A stretch of DNA of 64,000 bases from Symbiodinium natans (Eukaryota; Sar; Dinophyceae; Suessiales; Symbiodiniaceae): assembly GCA_905221605.1 (NCBI GenBank), contig CAJNDS010002371.1, positions 36,915 to 100,914 on the forward strand, written 5' to 3'. Below the pieces are notes generated by a model. It was given only the letters and a program-made list of their open reading frames with translations, ran no database searches and had not been told where the DNA came from. Made by a program: the position numbers and the translations under genes. The first letter of the stretch is position 1; the number at the start of each line of letters is the position of its first letter. This document shows positions 35,513 through 45,835 of the stretch, piece after piece.

Positions 35513-35908
35513 TTGGTCTGGAATGTCTGGATCTCATCTCTTGCCAAAGCTAACCCTTACAAGCCTTACAATCTGGGAGAACAACTGCTGCCTCATCCGG
35601 TGCAAAAGGTCCGCCACTTAAGCCGTGAGCAGACATCCCGGGAGCATGTTGTGCTCGATGGGCCTCGCAACTCCGCTTACTTCACCGGCACCGGTGGCGT
35701 TCGCTCCTCAAGGCTGGGCGCCGTTGGCGTTGCATGCACCGCTCTGGCGGCCAGTGTGTCTGGCACTTCCTCCCATCCAGGTCGCCGAGCCACGGCCGCC
35801 TCACATCTTGCTTTCACACGACGCTGCACACGTGACCCTAAAGCCGCCGGATTAACGGGATGTGATCAAATGTACCGTAATATACCGATATCGCCGATGG
35901 AACACTAG
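35513..35908 (+). CDS. Doubtful frame; both strands open
   Basis: The plus-strand frame starts MVWNVWISSLAKANPYKPYN and later has an Ala/Val/Ser-rich stretch GAVGVACTALAASVSG, reminiscent of a targeting sequence. In the same DNA (about 35690-35850) the minus strand also reads protein-like: RVQRRVKARCEAAVARRPGW and TPTAPSLEERTPPVPVK. All assigned neighbours are on the minus strand, which favours that strand. I cannot decide from sequence alone. Confidence 0.15.
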   Translation: MVWNVWISSLAKANPYKPYNLGEQLLPHPVQKVRHLSREQTSREHVVLDGPRNSAYFTGTGGVRSSRLGAVGVACTALAASVSGTSSHPGRRATAASHLAFTRRCTRDPKAAGLTGCDQMYRNIPISPMEH

Positions 35909-36002
35909 CAAGGAGGGCCCGGGGTTAAGAACAGCTCGCGGCTGTCGCGCTTGAATCTCTTGGATTGATCCGATAGGTGAACTGACAGGAGGCTTAAAGC
36001 AG

Positions 36003-37184
36003 CTACGTGTTTAATATATTACACCTTTTTAGCTGGATCCTCACAACACAAATAGTGACCCCAGCTATAGCATACTTCCACGCCAGAACATTGGGACGGA
36101 AGAGGCGAATCAAGAATGGCCTGACCGGTCCAGCAACAGAGACCAGCACAGGCTTACACAGATGTGCAAAACATTCACAGACCGTCGTAGATCGCAGACC
36201 ATCGACAACACAAAGCTGGACACACGAAAAGATGATGGCCACAAAGAGCCAGAACTCAGTGTCACTGCTGGCCTTCTCCAAAGAGGCCTTGGCCCCGTCA
36301 CTTCCATACAGAAATGCAATGAATTCGTTCAAGTCGATGGAACCACTCCTCACCCGGGCTTGGATTTCGAAAAAAAATCTGAAAAGTCTATCATGGCTTG
36401 ACTATCATGGCCAGGGCATATACAGGACCAGGGTACCAGTTTAGCACGCAAGATCTAACCTCTGATCGACTACAGAATCACATACGTAGGACAACCCGAC
36501 AACCCGACAACACCATCTCAACGGACCCCACCCACATTGGAGGCACCGTTCAGGCCAACCCAAGTGATCACACAGGGATGGCATGCAGACGGGCTTCCTG
36601 TCGGTGTCCAACTCGCTGAATATGTTCTGTAAGCACTCCTCGGTAATGTGCGGTATTGCCTTTTGCAAAACGCTTGTGATCTCCGCTCGGGTCAGCTTGC
36701 CGCTGTCATCCGTGTCCCAAATCCGGAAGGTTGCGGAAACTGCACTTGCTGGCGAGGACACGTTTTTCGTGAGCCTTGCCGCCAGCTGCTTTTGTTTGTC
36801 AGACAGCAACCAGGTATTAAACTCTGCGAAGCTGACCTTTCCGTCCATGTCCGCGTCCATAGACTTGTGCATCTCTTCTACCTCTTTGAGAGACATTTCT
36901 GGAGTTATTCGTCGCAGCATCAACCCGAGTTCGGACTTGCTGATAGTGCCACTTCCATCCTTGTCAGCAGCCTTGAAGTTGTGCTGGATTATCAAGGTAC
37001 GCACCGTGTCAGCACTTTTGGCAGCCATAGGCGGTGGGAACCATTGAGACTCGCCCGTCTCCGAGTTCCAATAATAAGTACGACCAGCCTGATCTTGCTT
37101 CTCGGCCCACCCAGCTGGCAGCTTTAAAACCAGCTTTGACGGTCCCTTTGCCGTTTGCTTGGCTCCCTTGGCCAGACTGGACAT
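36003..37184 (-). CDS. WW-domain protein with four EF-hands
   Basis: Starts at 37184. Residues 22-51 form a WW domain: LPAGWAEKQDQ, GRTYYWN and ETGESQWFPP contain both Trp and the YY pair that bind proline-rich peptides. Three EF-hand loops follow in the first exon: D74-E85 (DKDGSGTISKSE), D110-E121 (DADMDGKVSFAE) and D157-E168 (DTDDSGKLTRAE). The fourth loop is split by an intron: exon 1 ends at 36598 with DTD and AG, exon 2 begins at 36348 with G-AGT-GGT, giving DTDRSGSIDLNE. Intron 36349-36597 (249 nt) starts GA and ends AG. After the fourth EF-hand the frame continues through GAKASLEKASSDTEF and a hydrophobic stretch to a stop at 36003; the true end may be earlier through another donor. 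A calcium-responsive adaptor is the likely role. Confidence 0.85.
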
Positions 37185-37648
37185 TCCTCTGCTTCTATGA
37201 GGTGAACAACCCGATGCTGACCTTGTGGTCTCTTAGCGTTTACGTTTGAGCCACGAGATGCGCAGGCCGCACCGCTCAACGTGATAATGCTTTAACTAGT
37301 ATAGGCAGTGCTCCACATGACCATGCCTCTAGTCTTGTTCAATGTGTTCAGCTGTGCTGCAGCTGCAGATACTAGCGGTGCAGTAGGGACAAGTCGGCCT
37401 GTTGTACTTTGACGCAGCAATCCACCTCAGCGATGAGATCTCTGGGACGTCATGATTCACAACATGCTTCGATCAAAAACGTCTGCCGACAGGCAGATTG
37501 TCTGTTCGGGATCGCACAAGGCACAGTTAAAACCCTGAGGAAAACGATGTCTTGGCGCTGACCAGCTGATGAGCTGCACCCAAAACACACACGTGTGCAG
37601 TGCATGCACGTTCGAACTGCACAGCTGTGATACCGAACGACCCCACAC

Positions 37649-37962
37649 CTAAGTAACTGTCATTTTCCGGGATTCCGACGCCCAGGCCCATCTTCTGCCA
37701 AGGAGTCCTCGTCCTCCTCCTTTCAAGGGACATTTCTTTTTGTTGTCTAAGACACTGGATTCTCCGAGAGGAAACATTCCAGCCTCCTCCTCTTCAAGGT
37801 CGTCCAGGCGGTTCATCAGATCTGAAGCATCCTCCGAATGGCAGCGGGGCAGATGGAGGTGCACATTGGGACTTAACCAGCAAAGTCCGGCAAATCTGAT
37901 GCCGATGCTCACGAGGTTCCCAGCCTCTGGCTCCAGCTCCTGCTGTTCGTCGCAGGCATCGC
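37649..37962 (-). CDS. C-terminal exon of unknown protein
   Basis: A 314-nt exon starts at a CCAG|GCG acceptor and runs about 104 codons to a stop at 37649. It reads DACDEQQELEPEAGNLVSIG, FAGLCWLSPNVHLHLPRCHS, LMNRLDDLEEEEAGMFPLGE and ends in a basic, Gly-rich tail. The stretch before GACGGTC... upstream is not coding in this frame. No family recognised. It lies between the WW-EF gene and the kinase. Confidence 0.42.
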
Positions 37963-38131
37963 CTGGAATGCAAGAGCGAGGTGCAGACCGGAACGAGTAC
38001 CGCGTCCAGAGCCTCTTGAATAAAGCAACTAAAGCAAGAACACAGAAACATACTATTGAAACACCTTGTCATATGTGGATTCTCCCTCTGTGTCCTTCCT
38101 AGTTTGCCTATCTGCCTGTGATGGGCATGTG

Positions 38132-38251
38132 TCAACTGATTGCAATGTAGTAGAACAAGACTATGAAGAAAAAAAACAGGAGCCAAAGGTAGATTGTAGC
38201 ACTTTCGAACCCGCCTTGTTCGGCCTCGAGCTCTCTCGTGCGGTTTCGGAC
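38132..38251 (-). CDS. C-terminal exon with tail-anchor-like helix
   Basis: A 40-codon exon starting at CTCAG|GTC reads VRNRTRELEAEQGGFESATI followed by the helix YLWLLFFFFIVLFYYIAIS and TGA at 38132-38134. An acidic/basic helix and then a membrane helix at the very C-terminus is the plan of tail-anchored proteins such as SNAREs, but no SNARE core is visible. No upstream exon was found before the end of the kinase gene at 38635, so the rest of the gene is missing or very short. Confidence 0.35.
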   Translation of the reverse strand, partial: VRNRTRELEAEQGGFESATIYLWLLFFFFIVLFYYIAIS

Positions 38252-38634
38252 CTGAGAGGCCATTCCGAGACATTCCGGGTCGCTAGGCACAAAGCAGCAA
38301 AAAGAAGAATGTCTCAGAATCTATCTGAGAATATGAATACATTGAATACATTGAATACCCTGCACCCATGAGAGGATGGCCAGCCCACGGGCCACAGCAG
38401 ACGAAGGCCGTTCACTACCTTGCAAGTCTGGTTGGCCCTACGCAGGACAACCGGCACTGCACCTTCTGCTACATCGCTTTGACAACCAAAGACCGAGGGC
38501 AGGGCTACGGTAACTTCGGGTCAGGTACGCCCTGACAGAGCGAACGTGCGACTGCCCATGACGGAGCCATGGGAGTTCCATGCACTCCATAGGTGGTAAA
38601 TTGGCAGCGTGCAGAAGTAGCTCACTCCAGTGAC

Positions 38635-41485
38635 TCACTGAGCAGCTAGCCGAAATCTCGAAAACGAGATTTCGCCCTCACCACCAGAGACGTCATACAT
38701 GACCTGCAGCGTGTGGGCATGCTGTTGGTTCATGCCTCCGCGCATGACCAGAAGCATGGAGCCTCATCCACCGTCTGTCCATCCGGAAGGACATCTGCTA
38801 CCAAGGCACCCTCGCCTGACATAGCTTTCCAGCAGCAAGCATTAGCAGTCTATGCACTCCATGATCTTCAGTGTCCCCCCACCACACCTGACAGGAGTTG
38901 TCTAAGCTCCGGCATGGAGATGTAGCCATCGCCATCCAAATCGAAAGTGCTGAACCTAACATCTGGGACATGCACAGATGAACACGCCTGACGTTTTTTG
39001 AGCACGATCAAGGTCTTTTTTGCACACCGGCGCATCGCTGTGTTGTCACATGCGCATCTACACCTATCCACGTATACACATATACGCATATACACACCTA
39101 TACACACATACACACCTATACAAATATACATATGCACATATACACATACTAGTCACCGGCCCGTGCTTCGCATGAACGTAGCATCGGCTGAAGGTCTAAA
39201 GCTTGGGGCATGTGGTCACAGCCCAGTTCCGAAAGCTTAGGGCTTAGGAACTCAGGGCTCATGGTGGGGGCCCCAAGACCACGTGCAAGATTGGAAGCCC
39301 TAAGCTGGCCCCCCAGCACATGGATTGAGGTGGGCTGTACATGTACATATCTATAAAATGGATGCATGTATGCAAGTGAGCACACATACATGTACATATC
39401 TACATGCATACATATCTATATATATATATATATATATATATATTGTATTTGTATTTATATTGATATTTATATGACATACACTAAGTGTCAGTCAAGCTGA
39501 CCCAGGACCAGTATTTGCCCCGGCCCAGCCTATCTTTTCAGCACAGGGGATCGTCAGGCAGATGCGCTTAAACTCGATTGGTTAGATGGGTGCAGGCCCT
39601 GCTAAACTCAAGCACAGACAAGGCGCGCGTATCGCATCAACCGCTCCCCACGCTCCTGTCATCTGCAGGATATTCCACGTCATGGGCAAATCTCTACGTG
39701 TAATTAAACCAGTCATGCCTCGTCTAGACACAAGGTCGCTGCCAGGAACTCCGTGTACGAGATCTGGCCATCCTGGCAGAGGCACTGACAATTCAAGTGC
39801 GCGCAGGGCGCCGTGCCAGCGTTTGGTGTCGGAGTGTAGGGGGGTCCTGGTCAAGGTCCATGGCTGCCATGAGACCACTTGGATCCTCCGAGTCTGGAGC
39901 ACTCTGCAAAAAGTGCCGAGGCAGCAAGGCACTGTAACATGCTGTAACTGCATAGCTGCACAGCTGGAAACAAAACCCGAGAACTGTGAACAAGGGAAGC
40001 CAAATGAAGCCAAGGTCCTGTCGCAGCCCCAACCTTGCCAAACCAGCTTTCAGCTCTTCGGTGTCCAGTTGGCCCGACTTGTCTGTGTCAAAGTTTTCGA
40101 AAAGCCGTGTGTCCCGGGCAAGGTCTTTCATGCCCAGCGCAGCTGCCATGCAGAAAGTCACCTTGCCCGTTGCAAAATGCAGCAGCGGGCTTCGGCAGTG
40201 GCTACTCGGCTACTCAAACTCTCGCACTACCTGGTATACACTTAGGACCGGGCAGCTCGGTAGAAGTAGCTTGTTGGGCGGCCGAGGCCCTCTGGCATCT
40301 GCAGGTGCGAGTCCAAGCTGTCAAGAGTGTCAAGGAGCCACTCATGATCAAAACACTGTCTCGCCGAAATTCGAGCTTGTGGATCTTTCGCCATCAAGGC
40401 GCGTACAAGAGATCGCGGAGCTTCGGGAACTTTATCGAAAGCAGGCTCATTGTTCGCGACTTGGCAATACAGCACAAAAATGTTGTTGGTTCCTCGGAAC
40501 GGTCTGGCGCCCACAAGCATCTCATATAGCATCACCCCTAAGGCCCATGTGTCCGACTTCTGAGTCAGCTTACCATCAAACCCTTCAGGTGAGAGGTAGG
40601 CTGGGCTTCCCTTGACAGTTGCAGGCCCACCCAGCGCGGCCTGCTCATCAAAAATCTCTGCTAGGCCAAAGTCCACTAGCAGCACGTGCGGGTGCGAACC
40701 CTCAACGGCGTCTTCCATGCTGAATGGAGTCAAGAGCATCGTGTTTCCGGGCTTCAGATCACAGTGGATGACGCCCCGAGAGTGCATGTAGTCCAACGCG
40801 GACGCCACTTGGACGGCCGTCTCCCGCACCCATTGCTGTGGCAGCAGTGTCTCTGCATCCACCGTCTCTCGGATCACGGAAGCTAAATCACCGCCCTCCG
40901 CGTAGTCCATGACGATGTGCAGGCTCTCCTCACTCTCAAAGGCCTTCAATCCGAGGGCACCAAGAAGAGAGTCAAAGAGCACAAGTCTCCTACATTCACC
41001 TACCCCCTGCCCCACAGCCGCTCTGCGCCTCAAAGACACGCACAATGTGTGGATGATCCAAAGACTTGAGCATATTTACCTGAGCGATTGGTTTCGATTC
41101 CTCGTCCTCTCAGCTGATCACAGCAGCCATGATGCCTCATCTTCAACTTGCTCGCCAGCCACGCTCAGCTGGCTCTTCGGCACCTGTAAATTCAGGAGCA
41201 TCGTAAACATTCAAAGCAAAGGATACACTTCAGGACATGCGATGCTCAGGGCTAAACAGACTTCACCACGCGTGCTACACCTGAGGTGCTGATCTTGGGA
41301 CAACACATGCAGCCGCATGCTCTTTGCAAGGAGCTGGCCCAAGGAGGCGTGAAGAGCCAGGAACACTTCCCCGTAGGAGCCCTCAACGTAGCTTCAGGTA
41401 GAATCATGCAAAGAAGCATCTTCATTTCTGACATCAGAATCCGAATCTTTCATGCCTCGCCAAGCTTGGCCCCCTTCAGGTAGAC
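38635..41485 (-). CDS. Calcium-dependent protein kinase (CDPK)
   Basis: Ser/Thr kinase followed by EF-hands. Exons: 41456-41485 VYLKGAKLGE; 41281-41381 GSYGEVFLALHASLGQLLAK, so the glycine loop is LGEGSYGEV; about 41140-41185 QLSVAGEQVEDE; 41029-41079 VNMLKSLDHPHIVRVFE; about 40255-40943 the catalytic core with HCDLKPGN, DFGLAEIF, GSPAYLSPEGF and DTWALGVMLYEML; 40034-40161 RLFENFDTDKSGQLDTEEL; 39847-39901 GLMAAMDLDQ joined to 39719-39772 DGQISYTEFLAATLCLDE; 38888-38955 FSTFDLDGDGYISMPELRQL; 38763-38815 GALVADVLPDGQTVDE; 38635-38703 VMYDVSGGEGEISFSRFRLA and stop. Three EF loops are canonical, the fourth is degenerate. The exon between 39719 and 38955 and the N-terminus beyond 41485 were not found. 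Donors are GC, GA and GT. HRD is replaced by HCD. Confidence 0.92.
39038..39150. repeat. ACACATA-type simple repeat
   Basis: Degenerate tandem of CACATATACAC/CACACCTATA words in the kinase gene, inside the gap where one exon is missing from my model. A TA tract follows at about 39417-39442. Confidence 0.85.
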
Positions 41486-41489
41486 CTGC

Positions 41490-42590
41490 GACACAGAAAT
41501 CCCACCCCAGGCCCCCCTCCAGCTCCCGCTTGAATCCGTTTCGTGTTTGAACGCCGAACGCAGAGGGCGTGTAAGGGAGCTTGCGGTCACGTAAATGCCC
41601 TCTTTCAGTTTAGACCAGGCTTGACCTCACAGAGAACTTGAGAAGCTCTGTTGCTTCATCGAGGCTGATGGTGTGCAGCTGCTGCCGAGCGATGCGACTG
41701 TCTGGCAGGAACTGTGAAGGTCTGACTTTGACAGCAGAACACCTCCAAGAATTACTCTTCTGTCTGCGACGGGGAAACGAGCGTGCCCAGCTCATGAAAC
41801 AGGTCCCCTCATCGGGACTAGAATTGAAAATTGAGAACTGACAACACAACCATCGGTTGCCTTGCTCCAGTCATCGCCATGCCGGGTATGCACCAAGCAC
41901 TGCCGGGAAACCTGACACCAAAGATTCAGAGCGCGATATACACTGCTCACAAGGGGCGGGCAGCGTGACCACCAAGTACCAAGCATGACGAAAAACCATC
42001 GAAAAACCTCCCCTGTCATATCGTGATGTCACTGGCTCTCACTGGCTCTCACATTTTCTTGGCTCGAGGTTGCTAGCGAGCAACTGCGCACGCGCTGAAA
42101 CCGAATGGCAATGCCATAGACCGGCTTCTATCGACGTCGCTTGATTTACCTCCTTTATCTTCATGTTAGCGCTATAGGCCGGCCTGCAAACCAACGCAAC
42201 CCTGCCACAGGCTTCTTGAAAGCCGTGGAGATGGGCAGCTCTTCTGCTCGCGACTACTTGCAGGTATTGTACTAACTATGCATGTACATCTTCGAGCTCT
42301 AGGACCAAGCCTAGTCCTCGATGGTGTAGGACCCGTGAGACAGTGAAACAAGAGCACTGCATTCCGAGCATTCCGAGCACTGCATTCCATGCTCATTCGA
42401 GGACAGGCATGCAGCCACTCAGGCTTCCTGAGCTGTGCAGACGTGGCGGCTGTGAACTTTGGACTGAACCAGCAATGCGCGCCAGAACTGTGTTTTTTCA
42501 AACTCTCACTGCTGAAAAGCTTCTGAATTGATGTGGATGCTCCTCTTGCTGAGCTTTTCCTGAGTGACTGCATTTCCATCGATATGATCG
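41490..42590. other. No gene recognised
   Basis: Lies between the kinase and enkurin genes. Small frames on both strands; nothing family-like. The far N-terminus of the kinase should be in or beyond this stretch. The direct pair CACTGGCTCT near 42030 is short. Confidence 0.4.
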
Positions 42591-42599
42591 CTTCTCGAT

Positions 42600-45151
42600 G
42601 CTGGGGACGGCAGCTCTTGCAGCATACTGCCCGCTGAGAGTCAATGTCCTTTTCAAGTTGCGACAGTTCAGCCTCATGCTTCTCCTTCCGCTTCAACTTG
42701 CCCATGGTGTCCTTAAGCTCGAATGATGAAGAAGCTGAATCTACTCAGTTCCTCCAGCAGCTGCGGTGAGAAAACTGGCGCCCACGCCAAGTTTGTCACG
42801 TGTGTGCCGCCCTGATAGGCAGTGTTCACCTGGCGGAGCCAGGCCGTTCGAAGCTACGCTGCCACACTTGCCATGCCTAGCCAGACGGCCTAAACCCTTT
42901 TTGTTGTTGTAAGAGAAGAACAGAGAGAGCAGAGGTACCTGCTCCCACTTGGCTTTGAGCCCCTCCAGAAGGCTCTGCCGCTCCTCCTCTGTCATCGGCC
43001 GGACTCTCTCAGCCTCCCATATGCTCTTCAGATCATCACAGCATTACACATGTCAGCACTCCACTCAATCTACCGAAACTGAGTCTCAGTATGGTGTTCA
43101 GGCATGCAGATGCAACCTCGAACATCTACAGTTTCGATCGTGTTTCGGCCTCCGCCTGCTCTTGCTGCTCTTGGAGCGCCCTGATCGACAAGGTCAAGTT
43201 CTCTTACATTCGACCGTCCGACCTGTTTGTAGCTGCTTGGCAGAGAAGCCCAGATCACAGCCGGCCTGATGTACTGATACTCCGCCTCGATGTCCTTGTA
43301 TAAGGTACACGGGTCACACACACACACAGACACACAGAGCACGGGCCAGAGGCAAACTAAAGACAGAAAGGCCGAGTAAGTCCTGCTTGATGTTCTGCAG
43401 GTACTTGGGCACCTTTCCGTAGTCTTCCTTCTTGAGATAGTCCTGCAAAGGTGGAAGGTTTCGACTCAGCACGGCCTAACTACATCCATAGGCTGGAAGG
43501 CCTTGGTGCCTTCGGATAAGCAAACTTAAATACCAGCAATGCTCAGAATGCTCTCGTTTTCTGAGAAGACGAAAGAGGGCGGTCCTTGGTGCCCTCCGGC
43601 ACCTTCTTCGGAGCGGCCAGGATCACCTCTACGGCATTGGCAACCTGGTGACAGGGTTCAGCATCCAGAGCCACGACACTTCAAGGCCTCTTAGCGGGCT
43701 CTTTCAAGCAAGGGACAATGAAGTTCTTGCTGGTCACCAAATTCATTACTGGATGCTCGGAGGCTTTAGGAACTCCTCCACGTGTTTGTTCCTTCCTGAG
43801 CCCACCGCTGCTGCAGGCACATCGCGTGGAACACGCCAACACTAAACCACAACTCGAAACAGCGAAGATTAGCCAGGAAGCAGCTGCTTCGGAAGCAAGG
43901 CTTCCGGATGCTCTTTCTTCATTTCTTTCAATGAAAGCACCTGGCGCTGCATCGACACCCTGCGGACGTTTCAAAAAAAGAGCTCCGAAACTGCTCTTCA
44001 ACTTGTACCTCGCCCCGCCTTGCCCCCAGTCTTTTCGCTCTTTTTCAAGAAGCTGGACGGGTCATCGCCTAAGCGCTGAGCCACTAGGCACAATGAGGCT
44101 TCATATGGCTCCATACTGCCTCATTGCTCAAAGCAAAGGCACAGTAGTGACCCTTGGGCTTGCCAAAAGACGAATGGGACTTGTCCGCAACTGGCCTAAG
44201 TCCCCCAGCATGTTTCCATGGAAAGCACGTCAAGAAGCACAGCTTGACCAGTAGGCGCAGGTCTTTTTGTCTAGGCCGCCGCCGATGTTGGCTACCTCGT
44301 CATGCGATTGTCGGCAAACTTTGCAGGAAGTAGCGTGTGAAACTGCTTCCCTTCCTAGAAATTTATTCTGACAGCGGCGTGTGCTGAGGAATTGACGTTT
44401 GGACAAGTTGTCCCCTTGGCCGCAAATGTGGATGCCGTCGGAGGAAGGTCTGAAGAGTGCCTTTGTTCAGGTTGAATGTGTTCTTCGTATTGGATCAGAT
44501 GTGACACAATGCATCGTGATGAGGATTGTGGTGGGAGGATACTGCGCTCCTTTGACAAAGTAATACCACATGCAGGCAAGGCTCTTAGACTTGTACATCG
44601 GTGGACGCTCCTGGTCACTTCGCGGAGATTGTCGGAGATTTGAATCGGGAACATGAACAAGTCCAAACCAGCATGCAGACACTGCCTCACCTGGACTCAA
44701 AATGCTCGACTTTGTTTGACGACTCATGACTCTCTCTTTCTCTCGCTAAATATGTTTTCTTTCTTTATCCATCTCTTTCTTTCCTTCTTTCGTTATGTAG
44801 TTGTTTATTTATTTATTTCTTTCTTTCTTAATTTCTTCATTTCATGTGTTGCATGTCTTTCGATATTTCCTTATTTTTTCATGCAAATATCTGCTGCATT
44901 CTTTATTCCTTTATTGTTCTTGATGGTTTTGTTCCTTGTTTATTGACTATGATTTTCACGTTTTGTGTTTGCTTTGGTTTGCCTATTTATTTGTCGTTTC
45001 GTGCTTTTTATGTGTTTTTTCGCTGTATTTCTGCATTGTGACAAAAACACCAATGGGCAACCGGTCACTACGCCCCGACCAGGGAAGCGGCTCCCCTGGC
45101 CTGTACGACAGCTTTCGGCGGGATGATGTTGTAGATTGACTCCTGGTGCAT
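42600..45151 (-). CDS. Enkurin-domain protein
   Basis: Enkurins are axonemal/flagellar calmodulin- and channel-binding proteins. The N-terminus near 45151 reads MHQESIYNIIPPKAVVQ, the typical SIYNLIP start. Further exons: about 44590-44620 ERPPMYKSK; about 43880-43960 VLSLKEMKKEHPEALLPK; 43717-43795 ASEHPVMNLVTSKNFI; 43585-43644 VANAVEVILAAPKKVPEGTK; 43383-43442 DYLKKEDYGKVPKYLQNIKQ; 43266-43294 DIEAEYQYI; 43150-43180 ALQEQQEQAE; 42939-43013 AERVRPMTEEERQSLLEGLK; 42800-42829 VNTAYQGGTH; 42711 onward MGKLKRKEKHEAELSQLEKD. The block G-K-V-P-K-Y-L-x-x-I-K followed by the E-E-E-R helix and the final LEKDI helix is the enkurin domain. Exon phases agree throughout 42.7-43.7 kb. Two introns have GA donors. 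A T-rich tract fills an intron at 44.7-45.0 kb. The last residues are uncertain. Confidence 0.86.
44727..45045. repeat. Pyrimidine-rich low-complexity tract
   Basis: TTTCTTT/TTTATTT words over about 300 bp on the plus strand, inside the first large intron of the enkurin gene. Long Phe-rich frames on the plus strand are a by-product. Confidence 0.85.
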
Positions 45152-45330
45152 CCTGAGTACAAAAACAGCAGCTTCTAGGATGCAGAAGTGGCACTTCACC
45201 TGGCCCCTCACGGTGAGAAGTTCTTAGTGCACGCCAGGTTGCATCAGCATTTTGACAGAAGCTGTTGTGGAAAAAAACTGCCCAGTGCTCAAACCGATAC
45301 CATAACAAGAGCTGTGTTCGAGCCAAAAAC

Positions 45331-45364
45331 CACAGCACAGCACAGCACAGCACAGCACAGCACT
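45331..45364. repeat. CAGCA pentanucleotide repeat
   Basis: About seven tandem CAGCA units. Confidence 0.92.
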
Positions 45365-45489
45365 TCCAAGCTTCGGCCTGACAATATTTCAAAGTCTGCT
45401 TCTCCACACAAGCTTCTACAGGGAATTTTGCAGGAAGCCCTCGGGACCCCTTCTCCCGGCCTTGGAGTAGCCACACCGAGTTCTCAAGG

Positions 45490-45605
45490 CCTGTAGCCAG
45501 TTGTCGAAGGCAGCGGCCTCAATTCTTGCATTTTCAATGCACTGGAGGAGCAAAATGGAATCTGCAGAGACCTTTTTCGCTTGGATCCGGAGGCACATGC
45601 GGCAC
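45490..45605 (-). CDS. Orphan exon between enkurin and transporter genes
   Basis: Minus strand reads LRIQAKKVSADSILLLQCIE then NARIEAAAFDNWLQ and reaches CAG|GCC, a possible GC donor. It is clearly protein-like, but neither neighbouring gene should contain it. It may be a short separate gene or an upstream exon of the enkurin transcript. No family recognised. Confidence 0.3.
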
Positions 45606-45835
45606 CACTGAGGCACCTGAAGCCTGTTTCATTATCCTGCGAAACGGATTATGCAACGAGAGACATGGCCTCCCGCGCTCAGGAACGATTATGCTGCTTC
45701 GGGTACTTCGTCCTTCGATCTCTGCATCTCGCCTTACGGCCACAAACGTATACAATATACAATAGAATCCAAAAGGCAGGCTGATGTCTAATGGCCCAGC
45801 CAGTGAGCAGCGTTCTGAACAGGTGTTGAGTCTTG

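Noticed and set aside
44653-45139. Phe-rich plus-strand frames that look like membrane proteins
   Set aside because: They are translations of a TTTCTTT-type low-complexity tract inside the enkurin gene.
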